A stretch of DNA of 64,000 nt from Streptomyces sp. TRM49041 (GCF_008271805.1 NZ_VSRY01000159.1:47871-111870); one strand, 5' to 3'; positions 26,062 to 35,332 are shown, counted from the first letter of the stretch. The notes: generated by a model not told the origin, from the letters alone. A program made the numbers and translations.

Positions 26062-28275
26062 TCAGCGGGTGGAGCGTTCGTGGTTCTGTTCGCGGATCTT
26101 CTCGGCGACGTGGGTCGGCATGGCCTCGTGGCGCGCGTAGGCGCGGTTGAAGCGGCCGGTGCCGTGGGAGAGGGAGCGGAGGTCGACGGCGTACCGGCCG
26201 ATCTCGAGCTCGGGGACGTCGGCGCGGACGAGGGTCTGTCCGGGGGCGGCCTGTTCGGTGCCGACGACGCGGCCGCGGCGGCCGGACAGGTCGCTCATGA
26301 CGGGCCCGACGTACTCGTCGGGGACGAGGACCTGGACTTCGGAGACGGGTTCCAGGAGGTTGATGGAGGTGTCGGCGGCGGCTTCGCGCAGAGCCAGGGC
26401 GCCGGCGGTCTGGAAGGCGGCGTCGGAGGAGTCCACGGAGTGGGACTTGCCGTCGACGAGGGTGACGCGGATGTCGACGAGGGGGTACCCGGCGGCGACG
26501 CCGCGGGCGGCCTGGGAGCGGACGCCCTTCTCGACGGACGGGATGAACTGGCGGGGTACCGCTCCGCCGACGACCTTGTCGACGAACTCGATGCCGGAGC
26601 CGGGCGGCAGGGGTTCCACCTGGATGTCGCAGATGGCGTACTGGCCGTGGCCGCCGGACTGTTTGACGTGGCGTCCGCGGGCCGCGGCGCGGTCGCCGAA
26701 GGTCTCGCGGAGGGCGACCTTGTGGGGGACGGCGTCGACCTGGACTCCGTAGCGGTTGCGGAGCCGCTCGAGGGCGACGTCCATGTGGGCCTCGCCGAGG
26801 CACCAGAGGACGACCTGGTGGGTGTCCTGGTTCTGTTCCAGGCGCATGGTGGGGTCCTCGGCGGCGAGCCGGGCCAGGCCCTGGGAGAGCTTGTCCTCGT
26901 CGGCCTTGCTGCGGGCCTGGATGGCGAGGGGTAGGAGCGGGTCGGGCATGGTCCAGGGCTCCATGAGGAGCGGGTCGTCCTTGGCGGAGAGAGTGTCGCC
27001 GGTCTCGGCGCGGGACAGTTTGGCGACGCAGGCGAGGTCGCCTGCGATGCAGCGGTTCATCTGGCGCTGCTGTTTGCCGAAGGGGGCGAAGAGCGCGCCG
27101 ATGCGCTCGTCGACATCGTGGTCCTCGTGGCCACGGTCGGCGAGGCCGTGTCCGGAGACATGGACGGTCTCGTCGGGGCGGAGGGTGCCGGAGAAGACGC
27201 GTACGAGGGAGATCCGGCCGACGTACGGGTCGGAGGTGGTCTTGACGATCTCGGCGGCGAGGGGGCCGTCGGGGTCGCAGCCGAGCGCGGGGCGGGACGT
27301 GCCCTGCGGGGTGGTGACGTCCGGTGCGGGGCGTTCCAGGGGGGTGGGGAAGCCTCGGGTGATGAGGTCGAGGAGTTCGACGGTGCCGAGGCCCTGTTTT
27401 CCGCCGGGGGCGGCCGGGGCGGCGGCGAGTACGGGGTGGAAGGTGCCGCGGGCGACCGCCTTCTCGAGGTCGTCGATGAGGGTCTTGAGGTCGATGTCCT
27501 CGCCGCCGAGGTAGCGGTCCATGAGGGACTCGTCCTCGCTCTCGGCGATGATGCCTTCGATAAGGCGGTTCCGGGCGTCCTCGATGAGGGGGAGTTGGGT
27601 GTCGTCCGGGGGGTTTTCCTTCCGTTCACCGGAGGAGTAGTCGAAGATCTTGCGGGTGAGGAGGCCGGTGAGGCCGGTGGCCGGGGCGTGTCCGTCGGGG
27701 GCTTCGGGGCCGAGGACGGGCAGGTGGAGGGGGAGGACCGCGTCGGGGTCGTCGCCGCCGAAGATCTCGCCGCAGATGCGGGTGAGCTGGTCGAAGTCGG
27801 TGCGGGCCGTGTCGAGATGGGTGACGACGATGGCCCGGGGCATGCCGACCGCCGCGCACTCATCCCATACGAGGCGGGTGGAGCCGGCGACGGCGTCGGC
27901 CTCCTGGGCCGCGGAGACGACGAAGAGGGCGGCGTCCGCGGCGCGCAGGCCGGCGCGGAGTTCGCCGACGAAGTCGGCGTATCCGGGGGCGTCCAGGAGG
28001 TTGATCTTGCAGCCGCCCCATTCGACGGGGACGAGGGAGAGCTGTACCGACCGCTGCTGGCGGTGTTCGATCTCGTCGTAGTCGGAGAGTGAGGAGCCGT
28101 CCTCGACGCGGCCGGCCCGGTTGACGGCGCCCGCGGTGAGGGCGAGGGCCTCGACGAGGGTGGTCTTGCCGGAGCCGCTGTGGCCGACCAGCACCACGTT
28201 CCTGATGGATGAGGGCTGGTCGGCCGTTACTGCCCTGCCGGCGGCCCCGGGGTGGGTGTTCGCCTTGTCGCCCAT
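26062..28275 (-). CDS. EF-G-like translational GTPase paralogue (EF-G2 type)
   Basis: 737 residues with the EF-G domain order: GTPase domain, domain II around SDPYVGRISLVRVFSGTL, domain III-IV (GHGQYAICDIQVEPL, YPLVDIRVTLVDGKSH) and domain V with VMSDLSGRRGRVVG. The G motifs depart from canonical EF-G: G1 is GHSGSGKTT instead of GHIDAGKT, G3 is DAPGY instead of DTPGH, and G4 is THLD instead of NKMD. It is therefore a paralogue, possibly with altered nucleotide handling or function, and not the main translocase. GGGAGGA precedes ATG 28275. The gene is monocistronic. Confidence 0.9.
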   Translation of the reverse strand: MGDKANTHPGAAGRAVTADQPSSIRNVVLVGHSGSGKTTLVEALALTAGAVNRAGRVEDGSSLSDYDEIEHRQQRSVQLSLVPVEWGGCKINLLDAPGYADFVGELRAGLRAADAALFVVSAAQEADAVAGSTRLVWDECAAVGMPRAIVVTHLDTARTDFDQLTRICGEIFGGDDPDAVLPLHLPVLGPEAPDGHAPATGLTGLLTRKIFDYSSGERKENPPDDTQLPLIEDARNRLIEGIIAESEDESLMDRYLGGEDIDLKTLIDDLEKAVARGTFHPVLAAAPAAPGGKQGLGTVELLDLITRGFPTPLERPAPDVTTPQGTSRPALGCDPDGPLAAEIVKTTSDPYVGRISLVRVFSGTLRPDETVHVSGHGLADRGHEDHDVDERIGALFAPFGKQQRQMNRCIAGDLACVAKLSRAETGDTLSAKDDPLLMEPWTMPDPLLPLAIQARSKADEDKLSQGLARLAAEDPTMRLEQNQDTHQVVLWCLGEAHMDVALERLRNRYGVQVDAVPHKVALRETFGDRAAARGRHVKQSGGHGQYAICDIQVEPLPPGSGIEFVDKVVGGAVPRQFIPSVEKGVRSQAARGVAAGYPLVDIRVTLVDGKSHSVDSSDAAFQTAGALALREAAADTSINLLEPVSEVQVLVPDEYVGPVMSDLSGRRGRVVGTEQAAPGQTLVRADVPELEIGRYAVDLRSLSHGTGRFNRAYARHEAMPTHVAEKIREQNHERSTR

Positions 28276-28552
28276 GGTTCTTCCTCCCGATCGCTGTTGG
28301 ACGGTGAGGTGGGGGGCGCGGGCGCGGGGGAGCGGGTGGGCATGGCCCCAGCCCGGCGGGGCTGCTCCGGTGGTGCCCGCGGTCGTTCTTCGAGCTTTCC
28401 ACTCCGTTGGGGCTGCGTCCATACGTCGGACATCGGCCGACGTCGGAGGGGTGGTGCGGGTGCCCGCGGGGATGGCGGGGCGGTCCGTGACTACGATGGG
28501 CCCGCCGGTGGCCGAAGTGGCCGCGCGGCACCACCTACCCCTCGGGAAGGCC

Positions 28553-29227
28553 ATGCTGAACAAGTACGCGCGTGCTTTCTTCACGCGTGTTCTCACGCCG
28601 TTCGCCGCGTTTCTGCTCCGCCGCGGGGTGAGCCCGGACGCGGTCACGCTCGTCGGCACGGCGGGTGTCGTGGCGGGAGCGCTGGTCTTCTTCCCGCGCG
28701 GGGAGTTCTTCTGGGGCACGATCGTCATCACGCTGTTCGTGTTCTCCGACCTCGTCGACGGCAACATGGCACGTCAGGCCGGGGTCTCCAGCCGGTGGGG
28801 CGCGTTCCTCGACTCGACGCTGGACCGGGTGGCGGACGGGGCGATCTTCGGCGGTTTCGCGCTCTGGTACGCGGGCGGGGGTGACGACAACGTGCTGTGT
28901 GCCGTGTCGATCTTCTGCCTGGCGAGTGGCCAGGTCGTGTCGTACACGAAGGCGCGCGGGGAGTCGATCGGGCTGCCGGTCGCGGTGAACGGGCTGGTGG
29001 AGCGGGCCGAGCGGCTGGTGATCTCGCTGGTCGCGGCGGGGCTGGCCGGGCTGCACGGGTTCGGCGTGCCGGGCATCCAGATCCTGCTGCCGATCGCCCT
29101 GTGGATCGTGGCGGCGGGCAGTGCGTTGACGCTGGGGCAGCGGGTGGTGACGGTGCGCCGTGAGGCCGCGGAGGCGGACGCGGAGGCCGGCGGCGGTTCT
29201 CCGAGGGGGAGTGAGGCCACGTCATGA
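28553..29227 (+). CDS. pgsA: Phosphatidylinositol phosphate synthase (CDP-alcohol phosphotransferase)
   Basis: A 224-residue integral membrane enzyme. The CDP-alcohol phosphotransferase signature is complete: D-x2-D-G-x2-A-R-x8-G-x3-D-x3-D, seen as DLVDGNMARQ and GAFLDSTLDRVAD. Around it are about five or six hydrophobic segments. As first gene of a run with the PIM acyltransferase and PimA, it should make phosphatidylinositol phosphate from CDP-diacylglycerol and inositol phosphate. GGGAAGG at 28544-28550 decides ATG 28553. It is divergent from the EF-G paralogue. Confidence 0.9.
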   Translation: MLNKYARAFFTRVLTPFAAFLLRRGVSPDAVTLVGTAGVVAGALVFFPRGEFFWGTIVITLFVFSDLVDGNMARQAGVSSRWGAFLDSTLDRVADGAIFGGFALWYAGGGDDNVLCAVSIFCLASGQVVSYTKARGESIGLPVAVNGLVERAERLVISLVAAGLAGLHGFGVPGIQILLPIALWIVAAGSALTLGQRVVTVRREAAEADAEAGGGSPRGSEATS

Positions 29228-30135
29228 GCGGGGCGAGGGACCGGCTGACCGACGCGCTGTACGGGCTTGGCTGGGGGACGGTGAAGAAGCTCCCGGAGCC
29301 GGTCGCGGCCGGACTGGGGCGGCGGATCGCCGACACGGCGTGGAAGCGGCGGGGCAAGGGCGTGCTGCGGCTGGAGGCCAACCTGGCGCGGGTGGTGCCC
29401 GACGCCACGCCGGCGCGGCTGGCGGAGTTGTCGAAGGCCGGTATGCGCTCGTACATGCGCTACTGGATGGAGTCGTTCCGGCTGCCGACGTGGAGCGCCG
29501 AGCGGGTCGAGCGGGCCGTCGACATCAAGGACGTGCACTACCTGAAGGACGGGCTGGAGGCCGGCAACGGTGTGATTCTGGCGCTGCCGCACCTCGCGAA
29601 CTGGGACCTGGCCGGGGTGTGGGTGACGCGTACGCTCGGTGTGCCGTTCACGACGGTCGCGGAGCGGCTGAAGCCGGAGACGCTGTACGACCGGTTCGTG
29701 GCGTACCGGGAGTCGCTGGGCATGGAGGTGCTGCCGCACACCGGCGGGGCGGCCTTCGGGAGGCTGGCGCGGCGGCTGCGGGAGGGCGGCCTGGTCTGCC
29801 TGGTCGCGGACCGTGACCTGTCGGAGTCCGGGGTCGAGGTGGACTTCTTCGGCGAGACGGCTCGGATGCCCGCCGGGCCCGCGCTGCTGGCCCAGCAGAC
29901 CGGGGCGCTGCTGCTGCCGGTGACGCTGTGGTACGAGGACGCCCCGGTGACTAGAGGGCGGGTGTATCCGCCGGTCGACGTACCGGAGTCAGGTACGCGG
30001 GCCGCGAAGACGTCAGTGATGACACAGGCGCTGGCCGATGCCTACGCCGAAGGGATCGCCGACCATCCGGAGGACTGGCACATGCTCCAGCGGCTGTGGC
30101 TCGCCGACCTGGATCCCGCGAAGGGGCCGATGTGA
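29224..30135 (+). CDS. Phosphatidylinositol mannoside acyltransferase
   Basis: A 303-residue member of the lauroyl/PatA acyltransferase family. The catalytic H-x4-D motif is LPHLANWDLAG (about residues 121-131), followed by the partner motifs VADRDLSESGVEVDFFGE and GPALLAQQTGALLLPV. It would acylate mannosylated phosphatidylinositol at the inner membrane face. Its ATG overlaps the PIP synthase stop in ATGA, and its stop overlaps the pimA start in ATGTGA, so the three are one operon. Confidence 0.9.
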   Translation: MSGARDRLTDALYGLGWGTVKKLPEPVAAGLGRRIADTAWKRRGKGVLRLEANLARVVPDATPARLAELSKAGMRSYMRYWMESFRLPTWSAERVERAVDIKDVHYLKDGLEAGNGVILALPHLANWDLAGVWVTRTLGVPFTTVAERLKPETLYDRFVAYRESLGMEVLPHTGGAAFGRLARRLREGGLVCLVADRDLSESGVEVDFFGETARMPAGPALLAQQTGALLLPVTLWYEDAPVTRGRVYPPVDVPESGTRAAKTSVMTQALADAYAEGIADHPEDWHMLQRLWLADLDPAKGPM

Positions 30136-31298
30136 GGATCGGCATCGTCTGCCCGTACTCCTGGGACGTGCCGGGCGGCGTTCAGTTCCATATCCGTGAC
30201 CTGGCGGAGCATCTGACCGGCCTCGGGCACGAGGTGTCGGTGCTGGCCCCGGCCGACGACGGGACGCCGCTGCCGCCGTACGTCGTGTCGGCGGGGCGAG
30301 CCGTGCCTGTGCCGTACAACGGGTCGGTGGCCCGGCTGAACTTCGGGTTCCTGTCGGCGGCGCGGGTGCGGCGGTGGCTCCACGACGGCACGTTCGACGT
30401 GATCCACATCCATGAGCCGGCTTCGCCGTCGCTGGGGCTGCTGGCCTGCTGGGCGGCGCAGGGGCCGATCGTCGCCACGTTCCACACGTCGAACCCCCGG
30501 TCGCGGGCGATGATCGCGGCGTATCCGATCCTGCAGCCCGCGCTGGAGAAGATCAGCGCACGGATCGCGGTGAGCGAGTACGCGCGGCGGACCCTGGTGG
30601 AGCACCTGGGCGGTGACGCGGTGGTCATCCCGAACGGCGTCGACGTGGACTTCTTCGCGCGGGCCGAGCCGAAGGCGTCGTGGCAGGGGGAGACGCTCGG
30701 CTTCATCGGGCGGATCGACGAGCCGCGCAAGGGGCTGCCCGTGCTGATGAAGGCCCTCCCGAAGATCCTGGAGGCCCGCCCGGGGGCCCGGCTGCTGGTC
30801 GCCGGACGCGGTGACGAGGAGGAGGCCGTCGCGTCGCTGCCCGCGGAGATGCGGCAGCGCGTGGAGTTCCTCGGCATGGTCAGCGACGAGGACAAGGCGC
30901 GGCTGCTGCGCAGCGTGGACGTGTACGTGGCGCCCAACACGGGCGGCGAGAGCTTCGGGATCATCCTGGTCGAGGCGCTGTCGGCGGGCGCGCCGGTGCT
31001 GGCCAGCGACCTGGACGCGTTCGCGCAGGTCCTGGACCAGGGTGCGGCGGGCGAGTTGTTCGCCAACGAGGACGCCGACGCCCTCGCGGACGCGGCGATC
31101 CGCCTCCTCGGCGACGAGACCCGCCGCGCGGAGCTGCGGGAGCGGGGCTGCGCCCATGTGCGGCGCTTCGACTGGTCGACGGTCGGCGCGGACATCCTGG
31201 CGGTGTACGAGACGGTCACGGACGGCGCGGCATCGGTCGCGGCGGACGAGCGCACGACGGGCCTTCGGGCGCGGTGGGGGCTGGCGTCGCGGGACTGA
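30132..31298 (+). CDS. pimA: Phosphatidylinositol alpha-mannosyltransferase PimA
   Basis: A 388-residue GT-B glycosyltransferase of family GT4. It starts RIGIVCPYSWDVPGGVQFHIRDLAEHL (acceptor side). The C-terminal nucleotide-sugar half has GFIGRIDEPRKGLPVLMKAL and NTGGESFGIILVEALSAG. It transfers the first mannose from GDP-mannose onto phosphatidylinositol. GTG 30132 overlaps the upstream stop. The family and operon context agree. Confidence 0.93.
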   Translation: MRIGIVCPYSWDVPGGVQFHIRDLAEHLTGLGHEVSVLAPADDGTPLPPYVVSAGRAVPVPYNGSVARLNFGFLSAARVRRWLHDGTFDVIHIHEPASPSLGLLACWAAQGPIVATFHTSNPRSRAMIAAYPILQPALEKISARIAVSEYARRTLVEHLGGDAVVIPNGVDVDFFARAEPKASWQGETLGFIGRIDEPRKGLPVLMKALPKILEARPGARLLVAGRGDEEEAVASLPAEMRQRVEFLGMVSDEDKARLLRSVDVYVAPNTGGESFGIILVEALSAGAPVLASDLDAFAQVLDQGAAGELFANEDADALADAAIRLLGDETRRAELRERGCAHVRRFDWSTVGADILAVYETVTDGAASVAADERTTGLRARWGLASRD

Positions 31299-31369
31299 GG
31301 GGCGCCTGGCGCGGCCGGGGGTGCGCGCCTGGACGGGAAGTCGTGCCGATGCCGCGCTGGGGCATGGCA

Positions 31370-31639
31370 CAGGGCCGGGTCGCCGTGCCGTGCCCTCGTC
31401 CGGCGCAGGGCGGGGTCGCCGTGCCGTGCCCTCGTCCGGCGCAGGGCGGGGTCGCCGTGCCGTGCCCTCGTCCGGTGCAGGGCGGGGTCGCCGTGCCGTG
31501 CCCTCGTCCGGTGCAGGGCGGGGTCGCCGTGCCGTGCCCTCGCCCGGCACAGGGCGGGGTCGCCGTGCCGTGCCCTCGTCCGGCACAGGGCGGGGTCGCC
31601 GTGCCGTGCCCTCGCCCGGCACAGGGCCGGGTCGCCGTG
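31370..31639 (+). repeat. 36-bp tandem repeat array downstream of pimA
   Basis: Seven full 36-bp units and a partial eighth (full units start at 31370, 31406, 31442, 31478, 31514, 31550 and 31586). They differ at only a few positions, such as C/T or G/A near CGTCCGGC. Because 36 is a multiple of three, all frames stay open and give periodic peptides, but none has a convincing start or codon bias. It fills most of the 461-base gap before the next gene. Confidence 0.95.
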
Positions 31640-31759
31640 CCGGTGCCGCTTCCCGGGAGCCTGCCGAGTCCTCGCCCCACTGTGGCGGCCTCCCTTCTTC
31701 GCGGGTGAGCGGGCGGCGCTGAATCGGCGCGCAGCGGCGCCCGGGTAGCCTTTGCGCCC

Positions 31760-32302
31760 GTGACCGTAACCCTGATCTGGATCGCCGTAGCCCTGCTCGC
31801 GATCGGCCTTTACCTGAGCTGGACCGCGGGGCGGCTCGACCGGCTGCACGCCCGTATCGACGCCGCCCGCGCCGCGCTCGACGCGCAGCTGCTGCGCCGT
31901 GCGTCGGTCGCCCAGGAGCTGGCCACGTCCGGGGTGCTGGACCCGGCGGCGTCGATCGTCCTCTACGAGGCCGCGCACGCCGCCCGGCAGGCGGAGGAGG
32001 AGCAACGGGAGGTCGCTGAGAGCGAGCTGAGCCAGGCGTTGCGCGCGGTGTTCGGGGAGCCGGAGCAGATGGAGGCCGTACGGGAGGCGCCCGGCGGCGA
32101 GGAGGCGGCGGGTGAGCTGGCCGCCGCGGTGCGCCGGGTGCCCATGGCGCGGCGGTTCCACAACGACGCCGTACGGGCGGCGCGGGCGCTGCGGCGGCAC
32201 CGCAAGGTGCGGTGGTTCCGGCTGGCGGGGCACGCGCCGTTCCCGATGGCGTTCGAGATGGACGACGAGCCGCCGGTCGCGCTGGCGGACCGGCCCGCCT
32301 AG
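31760..32302 (+). CDS. Membrane-anchored helical protein of unknown function
   Basis: 180 residues. An N-terminal hydrophobic helix (about 3-22) is followed by a long Ala/Arg/Glu-rich helical stretch (RLDRLHARIDAARAALDAQLLRRASVAQELA) and a C-terminal segment FPMAFEMDDEP. The layout resembles LemA-like proteins, but I could not confirm family motifs. GTG 31760 lies 8 bases after TAGCCT (31746-31751), which suggests a leaderless transcript. It sits just upstream of pdxS, probably as a separate unit. Confidence 0.72.
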   Translation: MTVTLIWIAVALLAIGLYLSWTAGRLDRLHARIDAARAALDAQLLRRASVAQELATSGVLDPAASIVLYEAAHAARQAEEEQREVAESELSQALRAVFGEPEQMEAVREAPGGEEAAGELAAAVRRVPMARRFHNDAVRAARALRRHRKVRWFRLAGHAPFPMAFEMDDEPPVALADRPA

Positions 32303-32488
32303 CGCCCGCGCTCCAGGGCACGGCGGGGCAGCACATCTCCGCTGCTCAGCGGTGCCGTTTCACCGTACGTTCTCCCAAAATGAGCCACTGCCTCACCATT
32401 GGCCCTTGCTGTGGCCTGGCTCGGCCATGTTTGCTCGCTGTGTTGTCGTGGGTCCCGTACCCGTCCCGTACTTCCGAGTGAGGTCTCC

Positions 32489-33403
32489 GTGTCCACCACG
32501 CCCACCACCACCCCGCAGTCCCCCGAGACCGGCACCGCGCGCGTGAAGCGCGGCATGGCCGAGCAGCTCAAGGGCGGCGTGATCATGGACGTTGTCACGC
32601 CGGAGCAGGCGAAGATCGCCGAGGACGCCGGTGCCGTCGCCGTCATGGCCCTGGAGCGCGTGCCCGCCGACATCCGCAAGGACGGTGGCGTGGCCCGGAT
32701 GTCCGACCCGGACATGATCGAGGGCATCATCGACGCCGTCTCGATCCCGGTCATGGCCAAGTCCCGCATCGGCCACTTCGTCGAGGCGCAGGTCCTGCAG
32801 TCCCTCGGTGTCGACTACATCGACGAGTCCGAGGTCCTGACCCCGGCCGACGAGGTCAACCACTCCGACAAGTGGGCGTTCACCACCCCCTTCGTGTGCG
32901 GTGCCACCAACCTGGGCGAGGCGCTGCGCCGTATCGCCGAGGGCGCGGCCATGATCCGCTCGAAGGGCGAGGCCGGTACCGGCAATGTCGTCGAGGCCGT
33001 CCGTCACCTGCGCCAGATCAAGAACGAGATCGCCAAGCTGCGCGGCTTCGACAACAACGAGCTGTTCGCCGCCGCCAAGGAGCTCCGCGCCCCGTACGAG
33101 CTGGTCAAGGAGGTCGCCGAGCTCGGCAAGCTGCCGGTCGTGCTGTTCTCCGCCGGCGGTGTCGCCACCCCGGCCGACGCCGCGCTGATGCGCCAGCTGG
33201 GCGCCGAGGGCGTCTTCGTCGGTTCCGGCATCTTCAAGTCCGGCGACCCGGCCAAGCGTGCCGCCGCCATCGTGAAGGCCACGACCTTCTACGACGACCC
33301 GAAGATCATCGCCGACGCCTCCCGCAACCTGGGCGAGGCCATGGTCGGCATCAACTGCGACACCCTCCCCGAGGCCGAGCGCTACGCGAACCGGGGCTGG
33401 TAG
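32489..33403 (+). CDS. pdxS: Pyridoxal 5'-phosphate synthase subunit PdxS
   Basis: A 304-residue TIM-barrel synthase that builds pyridoxal 5'-phosphate from ribose 5-phosphate, glyceraldehyde 3-phosphate and ammonia. Diagnostic stretches are GVIMDVVTPEQAKIAEDAGAVAVMALERVP, the IPVMAKSRIGHF lysine region and RSKGEAGTGNVVEA, both of which contribute catalytic lysines. GTG 32489 follows GTGAGG at 32478-32483. PdxT begins 6 bases after its stop, so the ammonia donor is co-translated. Confidence 0.97.
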   Translation: MSTTPTTTPQSPETGTARVKRGMAEQLKGGVIMDVVTPEQAKIAEDAGAVAVMALERVPADIRKDGGVARMSDPDMIEGIIDAVSIPVMAKSRIGHFVEAQVLQSLGVDYIDESEVLTPADEVNHSDKWAFTTPFVCGATNLGEALRRIAEGAAMIRSKGEAGTGNVVEAVRHLRQIKNEIAKLRGFDNNELFAAAKELRAPYELVKEVAELGKLPVVLFSAGGVATPADAALMRQLGAEGVFVGSGIFKSGDPAKRAAAIVKATTFYDDPKIIADASRNLGEAMVGINCDTLPEAERYANRGW

Positions 33404-33409
33404 ACCCCG

Positions 33410-34015
33410 ATGAGCTCGTTGCGCACCACCCCCGTGATCGGCGTCCTGGCCCTCCAGGGCGACGTACGGGAGCACCTGGTCGCCCTGGCCGCGGCGGACG
33501 CCGTGGCCAGGCCGGTCCGGCGCCCCGAGGAACTCGCCGACATCGACGGCCTCGTCATCCCGGGCGGCGAGTCCACCACCATCTCCAAGCTGGCGAACCT
33601 GTTCGGCATGACGGAGCCGCTGCGTGAGCGCATCGCGGGAGGCATGCCCGTCTACGGCACCTGCGCCGGCCTGATCATGCTCGCCGAGAAGATCCTCGAC
33701 CCGCGCTCGGGCCAGGAGACGCTCGGCGGTATCGACATGATCGTCCGCCGCAACGCCTTCGGTCGGCAGAACGAGTCCTTCGAGGCGTCCGTCGACGTCA
33801 CCGGCATCGACGGCGGCCCCGTGGAGGGCGTCTTCATCCGCGCCCCCTGGGTCGAGTCCGTCGGTGCGGCCGCCGAGGTCGTCGCCGAATACGACGGCCA
33901 CATCGTCGCCGTACGCCAGGGCAACGCGCTGGCGACGTCCTTCCACCCCGAGCTGACCGGTGACCACCGGGTGCACGCCCTGTTCGTCGACATGGTGCGC
34001 ACGGTGCTCGGATGA
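33410..34015 (+). CDS. pdxT: Pyridoxal 5'-phosphate synthase glutaminase subunit PdxT
   Basis: A 201-residue class I glutaminase. It has PGGESTTISKL, the nucleophile Cys in YGTCAGLIMLAE (about residue 83), and a His-x-Glu dyad in FHPELTGDHRVH. It releases ammonia from glutamine to PdxS. Length is normal for the family. The start follows pdxS closely. Confidence 0.97.
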   Translation: MSSLRTTPVIGVLALQGDVREHLVALAAADAVARPVRRPEELADIDGLVIPGGESTTISKLANLFGMTEPLRERIAGGMPVYGTCAGLIMLAEKILDPRSGQETLGGIDMIVRRNAFGRQNESFEASVDVTGIDGGPVEGVFIRAPWVESVGAAAEVVAEYDGHIVAVRQGNALATSFHPELTGDHRVHALFVDMVRTVLG

Positions 34016-34074
34016 GATCCCGGTAGGATCTCTGGGGTTCGTTCTGTATTCGGTTACGCGAAGGAGACAGGCAG

Positions 34075-34827
34075 ATGTCCGGCCACTCTAAATGGGCTAC
34101 GACGAAGCACAAGAAGGCCGTGATCGATGCCAAGCGCGGCAAGCTCTTCGCGAAGCTGATCAAGAACATCGAGGTCGCGGCCCGCACCGGCGGGGCCGAC
34201 CCGGACGGTAACCCCACGCTCTTCGACGCCATCCAGAAGGCGAAGAAGAGCTCCGTCCCGAACAAGAACATCGACTCGGCGGTCAAGCGCGGCGCCGGCC
34301 TCGAGGCCGGCGGCGCCGACTACGAGACGATCATGTACGAGGGTTACGGCCCCAACGGTGTCGCGGTGCTCATCGAGTGCCTCACCGACAACCGTAACCG
34401 CGCCGCCTCGGACGTCCGCGTGGCGATGACGCGCAACGGCGGCTCGATGGCCGACCCGGGCTCGGTGTCGTACCTGTTCAACCGCAAGGGCGTCGTGATC
34501 GTCCCCAAGGCCGGGCTCACCGAGGACGACGTGCTCGGTGCCGTCCTCGACGCGGGTGCCGAGGAGGTCAACGACCTCGGTGAGAACTTCGAGGTCATCA
34601 GCGAGGCCACCGATCTGGTCGCGGTCCGCTCCGCCCTCCAGGAGGCCGGGATCGACTACGACTCGGCCGAGGCCGACTTCGTCCCGACCATGCAGGTCGA
34701 GCTGGACGAGGAGGGCGCCCGCAAGATCTTCAAGCTGATCGACGCGCTGGAGGACAGCGACGACGTGCAGAACGTCTTCGCCAACTTCGACGTCTCGGAC
34801 GACGTGATGGAGAAGGTCGACGCCTGA
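34075..34827 (+). CDS. yebC: YebC/PmpR-family protein
   Basis: 250 residues starting MSGHSKWATTKHKKAVIDAKRGKLF, the signature of YebC. It continues with KNIEVAARTGGADPDGNPTLFDAIQKAK and MYEGYGPNGVAVLIECLTDN. The family is described as a transcriptional regulator or, more recently, as a ribosome-associated factor for difficult peptide sequences. AAGGAG lies at about 34062. The place before ruvCAB is the usual bacterial arrangement. Confidence 0.95.
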   Translation: MSGHSKWATTKHKKAVIDAKRGKLFAKLIKNIEVAARTGGADPDGNPTLFDAIQKAKKSSVPNKNIDSAVKRGAGLEAGGADYETIMYEGYGPNGVAVLIECLTDNRNRAASDVRVAMTRNGGSMADPGSVSYLFNRKGVVIVPKAGLTEDDVLGAVLDAGAEEVNDLGENFEVISEATDLVAVRSALQEAGIDYDSAEADFVPTMQVELDEEGARKIFKLIDALEDSDDVQNVFANFDVSDDVMEKVDA

Positions 34828-34847
34828 CGAAGGCAACGCACCTGGGA

Positions 34848-34894
34848 CAGAACCGGCCGGACCGACGGATACCCCGTCGGTCCGGCCGGTTCTG
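34848..34894. terminator. Strong terminator after yebC
   Basis: A perfect 21-bp stem (34848-34868 with 34874-34894) with a 5-nt loop and TCTG on the 3' side. It separates pdxST-yebC from the following convergent gene. Confidence 0.88.
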
Positions 34895-34952
34895 TCGGCA
34901 CGTTGGGCGCGGCCGGCTGCTCCGCGGGCCGGGATTCCTGGCGCAGACGGAC

Positions 34953-34982
34953 AGCGGCCCGCCGGAACACCGGCGGGCCGCT
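34953..34982 (-). terminator. Terminator of the small secreted-protein gene
   Basis: A perfect 13-bp stem (34953-34965 with 34970-34982) with loop AACA, 48 bases beyond the minus-strand stop. GATTCCTG (34933-34940) and CAGGAATC (35002-35009) form an outer inverted repeat. Confidence 0.72.
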
Positions 34983-35029
34983 CTTCGGAATCCTGCTGTG
35001 TCAGGAATCAGCGGGATGCGGGATCACGT

Positions 35030-35332
35030 TCAGTCAACCCGCTTGAAGCTGCCCGTGTTCTTGACGCTGCCCTTCGCGCCGCCCTTGGCGGTGACCTTCT
35101 TCATCCTGCTGGTCTTGCCGTCCTGCCACCAGATGTTGATCGAGGACTCGAAGGAGCAGGTGTTGCGGTAGTACACCGTGGTGGTGGTCCAGCCCTCGGC
35201 CCAGGACCAGCTGAAGCAACCGGTCTTCCCGCGGTGGACGTCCGACGAGGCTGCCTGTGCGGGCGAGCTGAGGCCCGCCATGGCAAGAGCGAGCGTGGCG
35301 CCCGTGACGCCGATCTTGGACATGCGACGCAT
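35030..35332 (-). CDS. Small secreted protein
   Basis: A 100-residue precursor. MRRMSKIG, a hydrophobic core (VTGATLALAMAGL) and an AQA-AS cleavage site form a clear Sec signal peptide, leaving a mature part of about 73 residues. The mature part is rich in Trp, Tyr, Ser, Thr and Lys and has two Cys (TGCFSWSWAEG and YYRNTCSFESS), likely one disulfide. ATG 35332 lies five bases after GGGGG; ATG 35323 is also possible. No family is recognised. Confidence 0.75.
   Translation of the reverse strand: MRRMSKIGVTGATLALAMAGLSSPAQAASSDVHRGKTGCFSWSWAEGWTTTTVYYRNTCSFESSINIWWQDGKTSRMKKVTAKGGAKGSVKNTGSFKRVD

Noticed and set aside
31370..31639. CRISPR array
   Set aside because: Units are contiguous with no unique spacers, and there are no cas genes.
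31216..31708. Repeat-spanning ORFs on both strands coding for periodic proteins
   Set aside because: Openness follows from the 36-bp periodicity; no start signal or codon bias supports translation.
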